A stretch of DNA of 64,000 nucleotides from Hygrophila difformis (GCA_030278955.1 JAOANR010000003.1:25683227-25747226), one strand, 5' to 3'. Shown: positions 46,121 through 57,350, counted from the stretch's first letter. Made by a program: numbers and translations. Notes: generated from the letters alone by a model not told the origin.

Positions 46121-47239
46121 ATGGCACCTAGGAGAAACCCGAGGAAGGTAAGTCCAAACGGCACTGACGCTAACCTCCCCAACGTGGCCAATAACAATGA
46201 GACCCCTCAAAACCTAGGAGAACGAGTACCTCCTGCACCTAACAACATGGAAGAACGTCTAAAGACTGTGGAGGAAGTCCTTGTAGCATTAGGAAATGTC
46301 GAGGTGCAAAGGGCACAAACAGTACCTCCGCCAGTAGCCCGAGTCAACTACTTGGCATTAGTGAACCCCTACAACCCACCCCATTATGACAGCCAAGAGG
46401 ATCCGGCCAAGTTGGAGGGTTGGATCCGTACCTTTGACAAGCTCTTGAACGCTATCAAATGCCCTGATGAGGAGAAGATACACGTAGCGACCTACTACTT
46501 AGGAGGCGAAGCCGATGAGTGGTGGCAAAACCTCCAGAGGAATTCAGAGGAAGACGAAGAAGACTACACCTGGGAAGAACTTAAGGAAGCTTTGTGGGAA
46601 AGATTCTACCCACTGAGCACCAAGACTGCGAAGTACGAGGAATTCATCAACTTAAAGCAAGGGGCACAAACGGTGCAAGAATACTACAGCAAATTCAAGG
46701 AGCTAGTACGATTTGCTACGAGGCTAGTACCAACCGACTCTGACAAGGCTCAGAAATTTGAAATGGGTCTGAACCTTAGTATCCGGGAGATACTTTCAGT
46801 AGGACAATTCACGAACCTGCAGACGATATATGACCGTGATGTAGCAATTGCTCGAATCCAGCAATTGAAGCGTAAGGAACTTGGTGAGTCGAGCAAGGAC
46901 TCGCAAGGACTTGAGAAGAAGGATCGGAAAGACAACAATAACAACTCTAGGAAAGACAATGGGTCTCGAAAGAGGGAAAATAAAGGTCTCAACAATGGAG
47001 GAGATGACAACCGTGGTGCGTTTATGCCACGCTGCCCACGATGCAACCATACACATCTGGTGCGCCAATGCCCGAGGCCTGGAACCTGCAATAGGTGCGG
47101 CAAGCTTGGTCACAAGGCTAGGGGATGTCGAACGCCAGAGGAGGCGATCGAAAAGAGGATAGATTTGGTGAATCTTCAGCAAGGAGAGAGGGACGAGGAA
47201 CAAGACCAAAACCCGAACCCTCTTGAGAATATCGTATAG
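46121..47239 (+). CDS. gag: Element C: intact Gag polyprotein (372 aa)
   Basis: Structural protein that packages retrotransposon RNA into cytoplasmic particles. The ATG at 46121 (MAPRRNPRK) opens a basic N-terminus. The retrotransposon gag domain covers about residues 65-220 (YLALVNPYNPPHYDSQEDPA, EGWIRTFDKLLNAI, YYLGGEADEWWQ, ERFYPLSTKTAKYEEFI, QTVQEYYSKFKELVRFA, KFEMGLNLSIREIL). A charged linker rich in Lys, Asp and Asn follows. Near residues 304-335 there are two zinc knuckles: CPRCNHTHLVRQC (a C-x2-C-x3-H-x4-C variant) and the canonical CNRCGKLGHKARGC. It ends NPLENIV without protease fusion. It is the only intact retroelement ORF of known type in the window and is homologous to the broken gag of D. 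Confidence 0.9.
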   Translation: MAPRRNPRKVSPNGTDANLPNVANNNETPQNLGERVPPAPNNMEERLKTVEEVLVALGNVEVQRAQTVPPPVARVNYLALVNPYNPPHYDSQEDPAKLEGWIRTFDKLLNAIKCPDEEKIHVATYYLGGEADEWWQNLQRNSEEDEEDYTWEELKEALWERFYPLSTKTAKYEEFINLKQGAQTVQEYYSKFKELVRFATRLVPTDSDKAQKFEMGLNLSIREILSVGQFTNLQTIYDRDVAIARIQQLKRKELGESSKDSQGLEKKDRKDNNNNSRKDNGSRKRENKGLNNGGDDNRGAFMPRCPRCNHTHLVRQCPRPGTCNRCGKLGHKARGCRTPEEAIEKRIDLVNLQQGERDEEQDQNPNPLENIV

Positions 47240-47532
47240 GCAGTTATGGGGACATAACTGAAGTCCTAAGGGGGAGAGGATGTGATACCCCATAATAATT
47301 TCTCTTTGGAGTTCGACTCGATAAGATGTATCCTAAATCATAAATAAAAAATTTCAAATTTGTTTTGAACTACGTTATGGCTTGATCCCTTCACAGGGTA
47401 CGTAGGCATCTTAGAAGTTTTAATTCTAAGTTCAGTCACAAAATAATAAAATAAACAAAAGGATTAGTTCCTAATACGAGAAAAGCTGAAACACAACTTC
47501 GAGGACGAAGTTGATTCTTAAGGAGGGTAGAC
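47240..47532 (+). other. Element C: region after gag with two polypurine tracts
   Basis: GCAGTTATGGGGACATAA is the relic of the pol C-terminus. Then comes AAGGGGGAGAGGATGTGATACCCC (described in two parts: purine tract, LTR-like start TGTGATACCCC), and about 240 bases later AACTTCG-AGGA-CGAAGTT and the functional tract TTAAGGAGGGTAGAC at the 3' LTR. The segment between includes CTTGATCCCTTCACAGGG followed by TACGTAGGCA, a motif I associate with LTRs of plant chromoviruses. Confidence 0.7.
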
Positions 47533-50232
47533 TGTAATACCCGAGAATTTTTCCACATAAAATAAATAAATAAATAAATAATAAAGAAAACATAATAAAT
47601 AAATAAAGAATCATAAGAAATGAGAAATGGAATTTAAATTAAAAAGGAATCAAAGTTCCGAGAACCCGGGAAGCCGAAGACAATTTAATCAAAAAAAATG
47701 GTTACACGGGAACCCAACACCGATGGACTCAATAACTCGAGTCCAAATGTGAATTTAGATCCGAATAAGATTAAGATAGGAAATCGGAGCCCAAAGATAG
47801 CCCGGAAACCGGAGCCCGAGAACATAGAGGGATAGAAGCTCGAAAGAGAGGAGAAAAGACCCGACGGATCGCACGACCCGCCCGGACCGAAGTCCAGGCG
47901 GAGTCCGCGCGGTGGCCGCACGCTGTTTGGCCTAAAGGCGCGCCAACCCCGTGCCACTCGACAGAAACGGCTGTTGCGAGATTCTCTCGCCCGAATCTGG
48001 ATTTTCCGACTTCGGTTGCTTTCCTTGCGGCTCAAGACACTTAGGGGCAGACTTTGGACGTCCCCTAGGTCTTGTCCATCTATAAATAACCCCTTTCGCC
48101 AATCCCGAACACTTTTCAAAACCCTACGAATCTCTCTACACATCGAATCTTAATTCCGGAGTCGTCGGAGGCACGAAACCAAGGAGAGGACTGTCGTGGA
48201 CGAAAATCGGAAGGCCTCTAACGTCGTGGTAAGTTCTGATCCGATCTCTTCCTATTTGTGATTCGAAAACGAGTCCTAACGTCATCGTTTTTCTTTTCTA
48301 CACCCTGAACCGGATCTAGAACGAAGAACCCGACGAACCGAGGAGATAAACGGTGGACTGGAAGCCACGCCTCCGAATCGACGAGCCGAGACGACCATAG
48401 ATCTGTAAGTTAATGCTTACATGGTTTGGGAGATTTAAAAATACACGTAATCTGAAGATCTAACCAAGAACGTAAAGTCTGTCAACACGAAAACCCTACG
48501 GCGCAACGTTTGTGCACGAATTTTTAGAACCTTTAAAAGTGATCAAACGAGAAAACTTAAAACACGAAAAACATCCCTAAGACATAGATCTATCTTCTGT
48601 AAAAATTTCATAATTTTTTTCGTGTTTTGATATCCAAAAACGACCGCAACCAGACCTGCCTTCGACTTAGATCTTGAAACGGTGATAGATTCTTAGTCCG
48701 AACTTGAGGTTGATTTTTACTTTAGATCTAGACCGATTTAGGATTGGTGTTAAACATAAGAATTGTAGATCTATATGATTTGAACACATCCTTAAATGTT
48801 TGGAATTTTTCGTTGAGGTTTGATATCGGAATTCGACTCCAAACCGAACTGTTCTAAATTTAGATCTTGAAATCTTGACAGATTCTTGGTCCGAATTTGT
48901 AAGCGTTTTTGACAATAGATATAGGATGAATTAGATCTTTTGTTGAACATAAAACTTGTAGATATATCTCTTAAGCATCTCCCTGTAAAATTTCATCAAA
49001 TTTGGAGTTAGTTTGCCATGGTAGATCTTGAATTCTTGAAACTAGTGTTGAAATTTTCAGACAGATTATCATCCTGGTCAAAATTGACGTTTTTCACTTA
49101 CTTCCGTATCTCGGAACGAAAAACTTAAAACATGAAACTTGTTCATCTCTGTGTTTTCGAGTTACTGGTCAAATTTCAGAATTTTTAGACTTAAAACCGA
49201 TGTTTAATAAATTTTGAAGTAAACTGTGGTTTTCACCAAGTCAAATCTTGAAAATCTTGTTGAAAAGGATTTTAAATAATATCGGAGCGAATAGCGTCCT
49301 GAAATAGTATATTTTAAGAAACTTACTAAATTTGGGAAATTGGTCTTTCTAAACAAAGAGAAGATTAAAATATTGGGGTTTATGACTAAGCTGGATACTG
49401 TCAATTTTGTCTACGGCTTGTGGACATAAGAGCCCAAGTGTATGTCTAGTGGACGTAAGAGCCCTAGCGACATACTGATTGTATGGCTAGTGGACGTAAT
49501 GAACCTATTAAAAGATTGACCATGATACTCGTGGACATAAGAGCCCGAGCGTAAGGCTGGCGGACATAAGAGCCCTAGCGATGGTGATCTGTGAAAGAAA
49601 CGAAGCAAGACATTTGTTTAAATTAAGTTCCGGTTAAATTGTGCTTTTAAATTTATGTCAATTTATTTAATTACTTTGCAAGCTATATTTATGATCTTAT
49701 GAAATCCATGTCTTTTAAATTAAGCGGTTAAATTGTTATTAGATGAATACATTAAATCATGTCTTGTATGCACATGTTCTCTTTAAATTCAATTAATGGC
49801 TTTGAAACCCCATAATCATGTATGTGTTAACTTACTCAGCAAGTTTTTGCTGACCAAACCACATTTTCCCTTTTTCTACAGAGTATGAAGAATATGCATC
49901 ATCATATGCATGCATGGAATATTTGGGAAACATTATTTTCTTTTATTATTCCATTCCTAGTTATGAATAGCATGAACGGGCCTGTTTAACCCGTATTTTG
50001 GCCGTGTTGGTCCAATTTTAAATTCCGCTGCATTATACATATGTAATTAATACTTTCCGCTGCAACTTTGATATAATATTTTTAAACTATATATGAATGG
50101 GCTGTTTGAATGTTTTAAATTCTGAAAAACCATAGCCTTGCATCTCTTTAGCAAGCTCGGAGAAACCGTGTCTTGCTAGGGAGGTGTGGCGGTGACATCC
50201 CGACCTGGGTGACAAAAAACCGGGGTGTTACA
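47533..50232 (+). repeat. Element C: 3' LTR
   Basis: Direct repeat of 42653-45348 with scattered substitutions and a few indels. It ends GGGGTGTTACA, followed by the target duplication CTTGG. Confidence 0.9.
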
Positions 50233-50237
50233 CTTGG

Positions 50238-51020
50238 CATGTCTGTCAAGAAATCCGAATCAACCACAGGGTCCTGCTGAGGAGCCAGTCGATTAGGGTT
50301 AGGGTTGATGCCATCAAGTGGCGGTCCTTGGTTTTGCATGTCTGGAGGGTGAACATGCATTATCGGTGGGGTGAATTGGATGTTGGGAGCAGTTGGATTA
50401 CCACTGGTGGTCTCCATGGCTCTATTCCTAAATCACCCATCAGCCTGATAGGGTATGTATCCATTGGATGATCCGCATCTCTAGGGACAAAAGCAGGCTT
50501 CTCCCCTAGTGGGATGTTGTTAGGATATGTTGCAACAGGCCTCCGAGGTCTAGGGTTACTAGGCTCAGACCTATCAAAATTTTGGGAATGCATATCCCCT
50601 CAACCAAAATATGGTATCGGGCCATGTGGGGTGGTATGGATGGAAATTGTCCCATAGGGGCATTAGTTTCCCAATTCGGGAAACTACCCACGCCAGCCGC
50701 ATACGGCCCAGGGGCGTAGGGACCCTGATTTAGGGATGCCAGTGCGGAGAGTTCATTCTCATAGCCTGGAAACGGCTATCCATATGGCTATCCAGCATGT
50801 TCCCGAGTTGGGTCATTAAGTTCGCGGGTATTAAGTCCATTGCTGGATTTAAAGCAGCATTTTGCCCTGTTGTAGGCACTACTGGAGTTACAGATGCAGG
50901 CGAATTGGTGGTGTTTTGAGGAATAGACATGTTTGTCCATGTTATAATTCGTGATCTTAACACCAATTGATCCAATTGATCTAGATCTGCTAATTGATCT
51001 ATCGTGGTTGATTGTTCATC
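50238..51020 (-). pseudogene. Element E: N-terminal part of gag, right of insertion C
   Basis: Minus-strand frame pieces 51038-50730, 50691-50506, 50593-50360 and 50417-50148, in shifting phase. The apparent start at 51038 is a TTG lying in the primer site, so it is not the true start. The first in-frame Met is in MSIPQNTTN. Pro/Asn-rich sequence resembles the variable N-terminus of Tat gag; no conserved core is clear here. Confidence 0.6.
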
Positions 51021-51040
51021 TCCCACTGTGGTCGCCAATT
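51021..51040 (-). other. Element E: primer-binding site, tRNA-Lys-like
   Basis: The minus strand reads AATTGGCGACCACAGTGGGA next to the 5' LTR end. TGGCGACCACAGTGGGA differs at three places from the complement of plant tRNA-Lys(CUU), which I recall as TGGCGCCCACCGTGGGG. The changes fit decay. Confidence 0.6.
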
Positions 51041-52013
51041 TGTTATCGCGTAAAATCGGATAACAACAAATAGTAAGCCTTTTACAGGCTAAGACGATAG
51101 AATTTGAATAAAAACTCTATCGTTGGATTGCGCTTTCAAAAAAGTTTTAGAACAATAAACAGGAAACGAGTCCCTTGCCCACTGTCGATTACAAGAACTA
51201 TTATATAACAACTATTAACTACGAACTACAAACTATTCTAATGCTAAAACTATGAAAGTAAACGGCAGTTGTTGCTTCTGGTAACCGTCTTTGTAGCGAT
51301 TGGTCGACTACCTTATATTTCCACCTAGAGGTCCACTGGGTCATAAACTTTGCGAGTGATCCATCACTTGGTACTACTCACGGTCCACCCTCCTCACTCC
51401 AAGCTCCAGGCTCTAGTAACCGTTTTGTAGTGATTGGTCGACCACCTTGTATTTCTCACCCATAGGTGGGCCCTTGGGTCATAAATTTGACCATTTCATA
51501 TTTTCCACCCATAGGCAGGCCATTGGGTCTTATTTGTTCCTTCAATTGGTATAGCTCTTGGGTGCCATCTTTGTTCCGGACCAACTTTTACTCTTATTTT
51601 AATACTTTTTTTATTATATTTTTCACCCATCAATTTTTTTCACCCCTCCAGAGAGTCATCTATAGCAGGCCTATTCGTCGATGAAAACACCCATCTAGAG
51701 AGTATAGCAGGCCATCTATAGAGTGATCTATGGCAGACCTATTCATCGATGAAAACACCCATGTAGAGAGTCCTCTATAGCAGGCCATCTAGAGAGTCAT
51801 CTATAGCAGGCCTATTCATAGATGAAAACACCCACATAGAGAGTCATCTATAGCAAGCCTAATGAAAACACTCATCTAGAGAGTCATCTAAAGCAAGCCT
51901 ATTCATAGATGAAAACACCCATCTATAGAGTCATCTATAACAGGCCTATTCGTCAATGAAAAACCCATCTATTTTTTTTACCAATCAATTTAATTATTTT
52001 TTTGGTGATAATA
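51041..52013 (-). repeat. Element E: 5' LTR (973 bp)
   Basis: Plus reading: starts TGTTATCGCG, ends GGTGATAATA (the other copy has GGTGATAACA, so the terminal G has mutated on the minus strand). The part 51279-52013 matches the 3' LTR. About 51645-51975 is the minisatellite of CATCTAGAGAGTCATCTATAG units. Confidence 0.8.
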
Positions 52014-52425
52014 AAGCTCTAATCCATTTCACTGTGTGCGCTGTTGCTGCTGTGTTCATTCGGCCATCCCAATTGCTCCAACCCATGCCACCGCCGCCGT
52101 GTGTATGTATATATATGGCATGAACATTTATCGAATTAAAACAAAATTTTAAGGGAAAAAAATATATATTTCAGAGGATTGAATGATGAAAATGAACAAA
52201 ATTTGGTTGATCGAAGGTTCGCTAAAATACGTAGGATAAAATTGAGCAAAAAGAAAATACAAAAATTAATATAGATCGGAAGACTTTTAATTAACGTTGT
52301 TCTACCCCGAAATTTTATAAATAAGCAGCATCCTTAGACAATCAATCATGTGCAATTAATACGGACACAAATTCTCAGTAAGCCGTAAGGGATACTTATT
52401 TTCATAAGGGAACTTTAAAAAATTA
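52014..52425. other. Non-coding flank of element E
   Basis: AT-rich with a short CG-rich piece (CACCGCCGCCGTG). I see no gene or repeat here. This is the first sequence outside the retroelement nest. Confidence 0.5.
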
Positions 52426-52427
52426 TA

Positions 52428-52682
52428 CTCCATCCGTTACTTTTTAGTTGTCTTTTTAGAGAGTAAAAAGTATTTCAAAATAGTTGTCATTTTTAGGTAG
52501 TTATAGGTAGTTATGCTATGTTTATATAATATTGCCCTTCACTTTACATAAATGATATTTGTTGACATTTATTAAGAATGAATTTAAGTGAAGGGTAAAA
52601 ATATAAATTTATAAGTTAATTAATGCAAACCTTGATTATTGAAATTGAGCGGAAAGAGACAACTATTTAGCAACCGATGGAG
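52428..52682. mobile_element. Stowaway-like MITE (255 bp)
   Basis: TA target duplications at 52426-52427 and 52683-52684. Terminal inverted repeats: CTCCATCCGTTACTTTTTAG on the left, and the right end reads in reverse CTCCATCGGTTGCTAAATAG. Size, TA site and CTCC(C/A)TC ends fit Tc1/mariner-derived Stowaway MITEs. Confidence 0.8.
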
Positions 52683-52684
52683 TA

Positions 52685-53456
52685 TATTTAAAAAAAATAT
52701 TGTGATTTGGGGGGCAATGCACCCTACCTTCAATGTGAACTCAATTAAAGAAATTCGATAAGACGCTTCAGTTTCTTTCGAATTCATAATTAACAAATAC
52801 GGCCAAGTTGGAAATGAATCGTGTCGATTTTGAACAGCACCAAAAGCACTAACATGCATCAACTGACATTAACAAGCAAATTAAAGTCGTCGATAAAATC
52901 AACTACTCAACAGAAAATTAAATATGCTTGACTGAATCAGCTAGCAGCAGCGATCATGATGCATATATGTTGACACCAAAATTTAAATTATATTTAGTCG
53001 GTGTTAATATAGTATTATTAATAAAATATACATATGAAAATGAAACCGCGGTAACAATATTATTATTTTAAAAATACTAATATCAGTATTATTATTATTA
53101 TTGCAAATAAATGGTAATGAAGACTGCGATGATGTACCAAGAAAGAGAGCAACAAAATTGTTCAAAAAAGGCAAACTTGGCCAAATTGCAGACTAGAATA
53201 CGGATTCCATGTAAACACTGCCACATTAGCGTTAATATTCATTAAGGGTTGGTGGAATTGATTTGGCAAAATTAGCATAGTTATCGGATGTATTGAATTA
53301 ATAGATTTCTTATTGGATGATTTAGGAAATCAAACATAATTATGAAACTATTTAGAGTTTTTTTTTCTGTTTTAGTTGTGTCCCTTTGGTTTCCCTTATG
53401 AAAAAAGAAATAGTTTGACTCGAGCTCTTGTGCGCTTCCAATCCACCATCGACAGT
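52685..53456. other. Non-coding AT-rich spacer
   Basis: No gene-like frame. It holds short ATT runs near 53090-53105. Confidence 0.5.
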
Positions 53457-53640
53457 CACTACAAGGAAAAAATGAATTACCGACCGAAAAATGCGGTCAG
53501 TAACCCTCTTTTACGGGTCGTTTCGGCCTTTACCGACTGAATTACCGACCGCAAAAGTCGGTCGGTACTATCTAGTCCCAAAAGGTCCCGTATACGGTTA
53601 CCGACCGCAAATTGTGGTCGGTAATCTCTTTTATGAAAAA
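53457..53640 (+). mobile_element. CACTA-type transposon end with subterminal repeats
   Basis: CACTACAAGGAAAAAATG is a classic CACTA terminus. Behind it are direct and inverted copies of ACCGACCGCAAA / CGGTCGGTA (three to four within 170 bases), the subterminal transposase-binding type of repeat. I could not find the matching right end with the same subterminal repeats, so this is an orphan end or the partner lies in diverged sequence. Confidence 0.6.
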
Positions 53641-54259
53641 AAGAATGTGCTTAGCAAAGCTCGAACCCAATCCCTCAACCCACCAACCTTCGCCCTCAAC
53701 TAACTTGGCTAGCTACCTAAATTGACAAATGATATCAGTCCATGTGTTATATATTACAGCCCTCACTAATATATTTTGGAAGATGCTGAAGAGAGGGCTC
53801 AAACCCTAGTGGAAAAGCTCTTCCTCGCGCGCGTGTACCATTGGGACACAATACATTTCATGTCATTATGAGTAACTCTTTATATATATACATATACAAA
53901 TATTAATTTGTAAATTAACTAAATTGAAATAAAATAAAAAAATTAAAATTATATTAATTTAAATTTAAAGAATCATAAATTAAATCAAACAAATTTTTAT
54001 AAATAACAAAAGATCCCCAATAAAATAAAAATGAAATAGATATTTATTAAATTAAAATTAATTAATTACATTAAAATATAATTAGATAATTAAATTATAA
54101 CATAAAATAAAAATAAAATAAATTAATTAAAAGAAAATTTTAATTAAAAATTAAAATAAATAATTATAAAAAGCTACTTAATTATTTTGACAAAAAATTA
54201 ATGTATTTTTGAGACAATTTTTGAGATTTTTTAAGTGAGTACCAAGATGCATTGAGTGA

Positions 54260-54422
54260 TGTGCAGCATTGAAATGTCAAAGTGACAGACTTAATATATT
54301 ATTGCGACATACCTTAGTATATTCCAAAGAAACTTTGTACATTTCAGAGACAGGTCTTTGTACATTCAGCGACAGACCTTAATACATTTCAATGACATGC
54401 CTTAATAAATTGTCGATGAAGT
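54260..54422 (+). repeat. Short minisatellite with CATTTCAGYGACAGACCTTA units
   Basis: Four to five degenerate copies of ACATTTCAGCGACAGACCTTA with AATA spacers. The core CAGCGAC recurs in the 58.5-59.5 kb repeats. Confidence 0.55.
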
Positions 54423-54763
54423 GTTTTATAGCCGCTTCTTATTCATATCATCTTATGTTATGAATTTTTCTATTAAAAAGGGATTGGAGGTCGACAATGA
54501 TGATCTTATTTGATTAAACATTAGTTAGGGTAGTGCAATTTATTGTTCATACAAATCACAATTGCACCTTACAAATTAAGTTACATAAAATAATCAACTC
54601 AAAAACAAAACAAAACATTAAAGATGACAACGACATATTTCAATAACTTTTTCCTAATAGGTAAAGTTGTATACTTATTAACTTACCAATACCATTACAA
54701 CTGAACTCAATCATTAAAATTAAATATAGATCAATGGTCATATCAATTGTCTTGATATAATAT

Positions 54764-54893
54764 CAATTAGAAAGGGAGTCTTTACTATTTAGGGAGTCTA
54801 TACATCTTAAAATTAAATATGTATAACTCCCATGTTATACATATACAACATTCATTTGACGGCTCCAATTAGAAAGGGAGTCTTTACTATTTA
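54764..54893 (+). repeat. 28-bp direct repeat pair
   Basis: CAATTAGAAAGGGAGTCTTT followed by ACTATTTA occurs at 54764 and again at 54866, with 74 bases between them. The rest of 54430-55263 is plain AT-rich spacer. Confidence 0.6.
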
Positions 54894-55503
54894 GGTGCAG
54901 GTAGTTGTATGTATAGTCACCATATTCGTGATGTGATAGTTGTATTATGTGATATATGAAATGATGTGTTTTATGTGATGGAAATGATGTTTTGTGTGAT
55001 TAAAAAAAAGTGATGGAAAAGATAATTTTTGTGATGCAACATTTGTGTTTTGTGATCGCTGCGCCTTTTACTATGGCTGCTCCGTAACCAAACTGTACTA
55101 TTTAGCCCTTTGATTATTGTGTGTTGATAGGCAATGCATTGTGGGCTATTTGTCCTTTCAATCGTTGCAATGGCGACACGTAGGCAACGTTACAAAAATG
55201 GACAGGCCAGGGCAGACAACGACTTCCATACGCACAATAAATAAATAAATACATATGAGAAAATACTACCTCCCGTCTCCGTATTTTTAAAATTGTAATA
55301 TTTGCAATTGGCATGCATACCAATAAATATTTTTAATAATTAATAATTTAAATTTTGTACAAATAAAGTTATGAAAAATTGATATTTTAAAAATTACTTT
55401 CAAATTTAGATTAATCTAATAAAATCTTACTTGACTATATTTTTTTCCATAACAATAATAAAAATTTGAATTAAAGTTAAACTATAAAAAGTACAAAATA
55501 ATA

Positions 55504-57350
55504 CTCCCTCTATCCCATTATTTTTGTCTCAAAACTTTTGGACATGTCGTCCAAAGCATTTGTTTATCACAATATCTTAAAGTTTACATATGTAAAAATT
55601 ATGTAAATTGTATATTTTAAGGAGGGTGTATTCAATGTAGAGTCCGTAGGATTTTTTTGGACTTTTAAAGTTGAGGTGTATTCAATTTAGATTTTAAAAA
55701 GTCTTTAAAAATCTAGGTGTATTCAATACAGATTTTAAAAAGTCTTTAAAAATCTAGGTGTATTCAACATTCCATGGATTTTAAATCTTTATAGATTTTA
55801 ATGGATTCTCTTAAAAAATATAACTAAACAAAATCTCTCTAAAAATCCATGGATTTCTAAAAGTCAGCCAAACTCTACATGGAGTCTATACAAAATCAAT
55901 CGACTCTGAAAACTCTACGTGGAGTCTATGGACTTTCTAAATCCACCAACTTTTTAAAATCCATATAAATCTGAATTGAATACACCCCCTAAAACTATAT
56001 GATTAGACGAATCAAATAAGACCAAACTTGACTATATATATATTTTTCTTATATAATAACATTAGGTCAAAGTTAATCAATGAACAGTGAGAATAATTGC
56101 CACATAAGTCATTTTTCTTATCATTTTTTTCGGATCCATCCTATTCAAATTTTTTGCCCCTATTAATCTGCTTTGTTTGCTAATTAAAACCAAATCCGTC
56201 CTAAACTCACTAATCCACCAAATCAATTAGAGATTTAATTAGCAAAATTGCCAAAAACATCCATTTTCTTGTCGTTTGTCCAAATCCGTCCTCTACAACC
56301 CTTGCAAATAAATGGCTTCAACTGTTGTGATCATTGCATTAAATATAATCTACTTTTGTGTAGTATATTTTGTTCTTTTTCTGTTTCTGCAGTCTACATT
56401 ATACTGTCACAACTACAAGTAAGATGTTTTCAATGCACATCATATTTGCATCTCAAATATTAGGTTCGAAATTACCATAAAAATGGATGGCAAACCAATG
56501 ACACTAATCTTACTCATTACCACTCTTACTAACCACAAGCTCCTTCTTAGAAAAAAAAAAAAAACAAATCAACCATGTTGGAATCCGAATGGCATATCAA
56601 GACGTTGGAAATGATACTTCATTTCAATAATACAAAAAAATGCCAATAATCAACTCCAAGCAAATAAGTTTCCAATCTCTGCCTACTTCATTTCTTTCAA
56701 CATTTGAGTGCTCCACAAATTCATCCGCTCTCCGAAATGCCTCATTCACATTGACAATTTCCATACTTAATTCCTTTACTTGGATGGCGACCCCACTAGT
56801 TTGTCATTGAGCCCTCATTGGTTGTGTCAATGGTTACATGTTCCTTTTTGTTTTGAAGGAAGACGCCGTTGGATTATGTAATTTCGAATTTGATGTCATT
56901 ATAATGTGAATATGTAATGCATCTAATTAAGTTTCTTGATTGTTGACATGCGAATATAATATGCATTGAAAAAAATTTACTTGTAGTTGTAACAGTATAA
57001 TGTCAAATAAAAAAATAACAAAATATAATGCAAAAAAGTAGATTATATTTAACGCAATGATCACAACAGTTGGAGCCAATTATTTGCAAGTGTTGACGGA
57101 TTCGGACAAAACGAAAAAAAATGGATGTTTTTGGCAATTTTTTGATTAAATCTCTAATTAACTTGGATTAGTGAGTTTAGGACGGATTTGATTTTAATTA
57201 GCAAACGAAGCGGACTAATAGGGGCCAAAAAATCGAATAGGACGTATCTAGAAAAAAAAAAAAACAAGAAAAATGTCTTATTGGCAATTATTCCATGAAT
57301 AGTGTCAAAATTGAAGTCAAAATGAGATACTTCTAGCGGGACGGAGGGAG
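55504..57350. mobile_element. Inner mariner-like element (1.85 kb) with long inverted-repeat core
   Basis: TA duplications at 55502-55503 and 57351-57352. Ends are CTCCCTCTATCCC and, in reverse, CTCCCTCCGTCCC. Inside are a Harbinger-like MITE and a fold-back pair: 56087-56378 and about 57010-57300 are inverted copies (for example GATCATTGCATTAAATATAA against TTATATTTAACGCAATGATC). No transposase frame is visible. Confidence 0.65.
55621..55989. mobile_element. Harbinger-like MITE with internal tandem copies of its own end
   Basis: Ends are GGAGGGTGTATTCAAT and, in reverse, GGGGGTGTATTCAAT. The flanks carry TAA at 55618-55620 and 55990-55992, a 3-bp duplication typical of PIF/Harbinger. The left half has two tandem 41-bp units starting with AGGTGTATTCAAT (about 55672-55770). 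Confidence 0.65.

Larger units (their letters stand above)
42653..50232 (+). mobile_element. Element C: gag-only chromovirus derivative (TR-GAG type) inserted in E's gag
   Basis: 7,580 bp, with LTRs 42653-45348 and 47533-50232 (2,696 and 2,700 bp). The target duplication CTTGG is at 42648-42652 and 50233-50237. The primer site TGGTATCGGAGCC fits initiator tRNA-Met with one change. It has one intact gag ORF and a polypurine tract, and no pol. After the gag stop comes GCAGTTATGGGGACATAA, the last codons of pol in element D, so pol was lost by deletion. It matches the TR-GAG class of non-autonomous elements. It needs a Tekay/Del helper for enzymes. Confidence 0.9.
35225..52013 (-). mobile_element. 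Element E: interior and 5' LTR of a degenerate Ty3/gypsy Tat-lineage element (host of C and, in its 3' LTR, of D and B)
   Basis: On the minus strand the order is 5' LTR (52013-51041), primer site, gag (split by element C), protease, reverse transcriptase, RNase H, a second archaeal-type RNase H, integrase, an antisense ORF, polypurine tract and 3' LTR. The second RNase H and the antisense gene behind integrase are marks of the Tat lineage (Tat/Retand/Grande/Ogre). Many stops and frame breaks show it is dead. It is the oldest layer of the nest. Confidence 0.85.
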
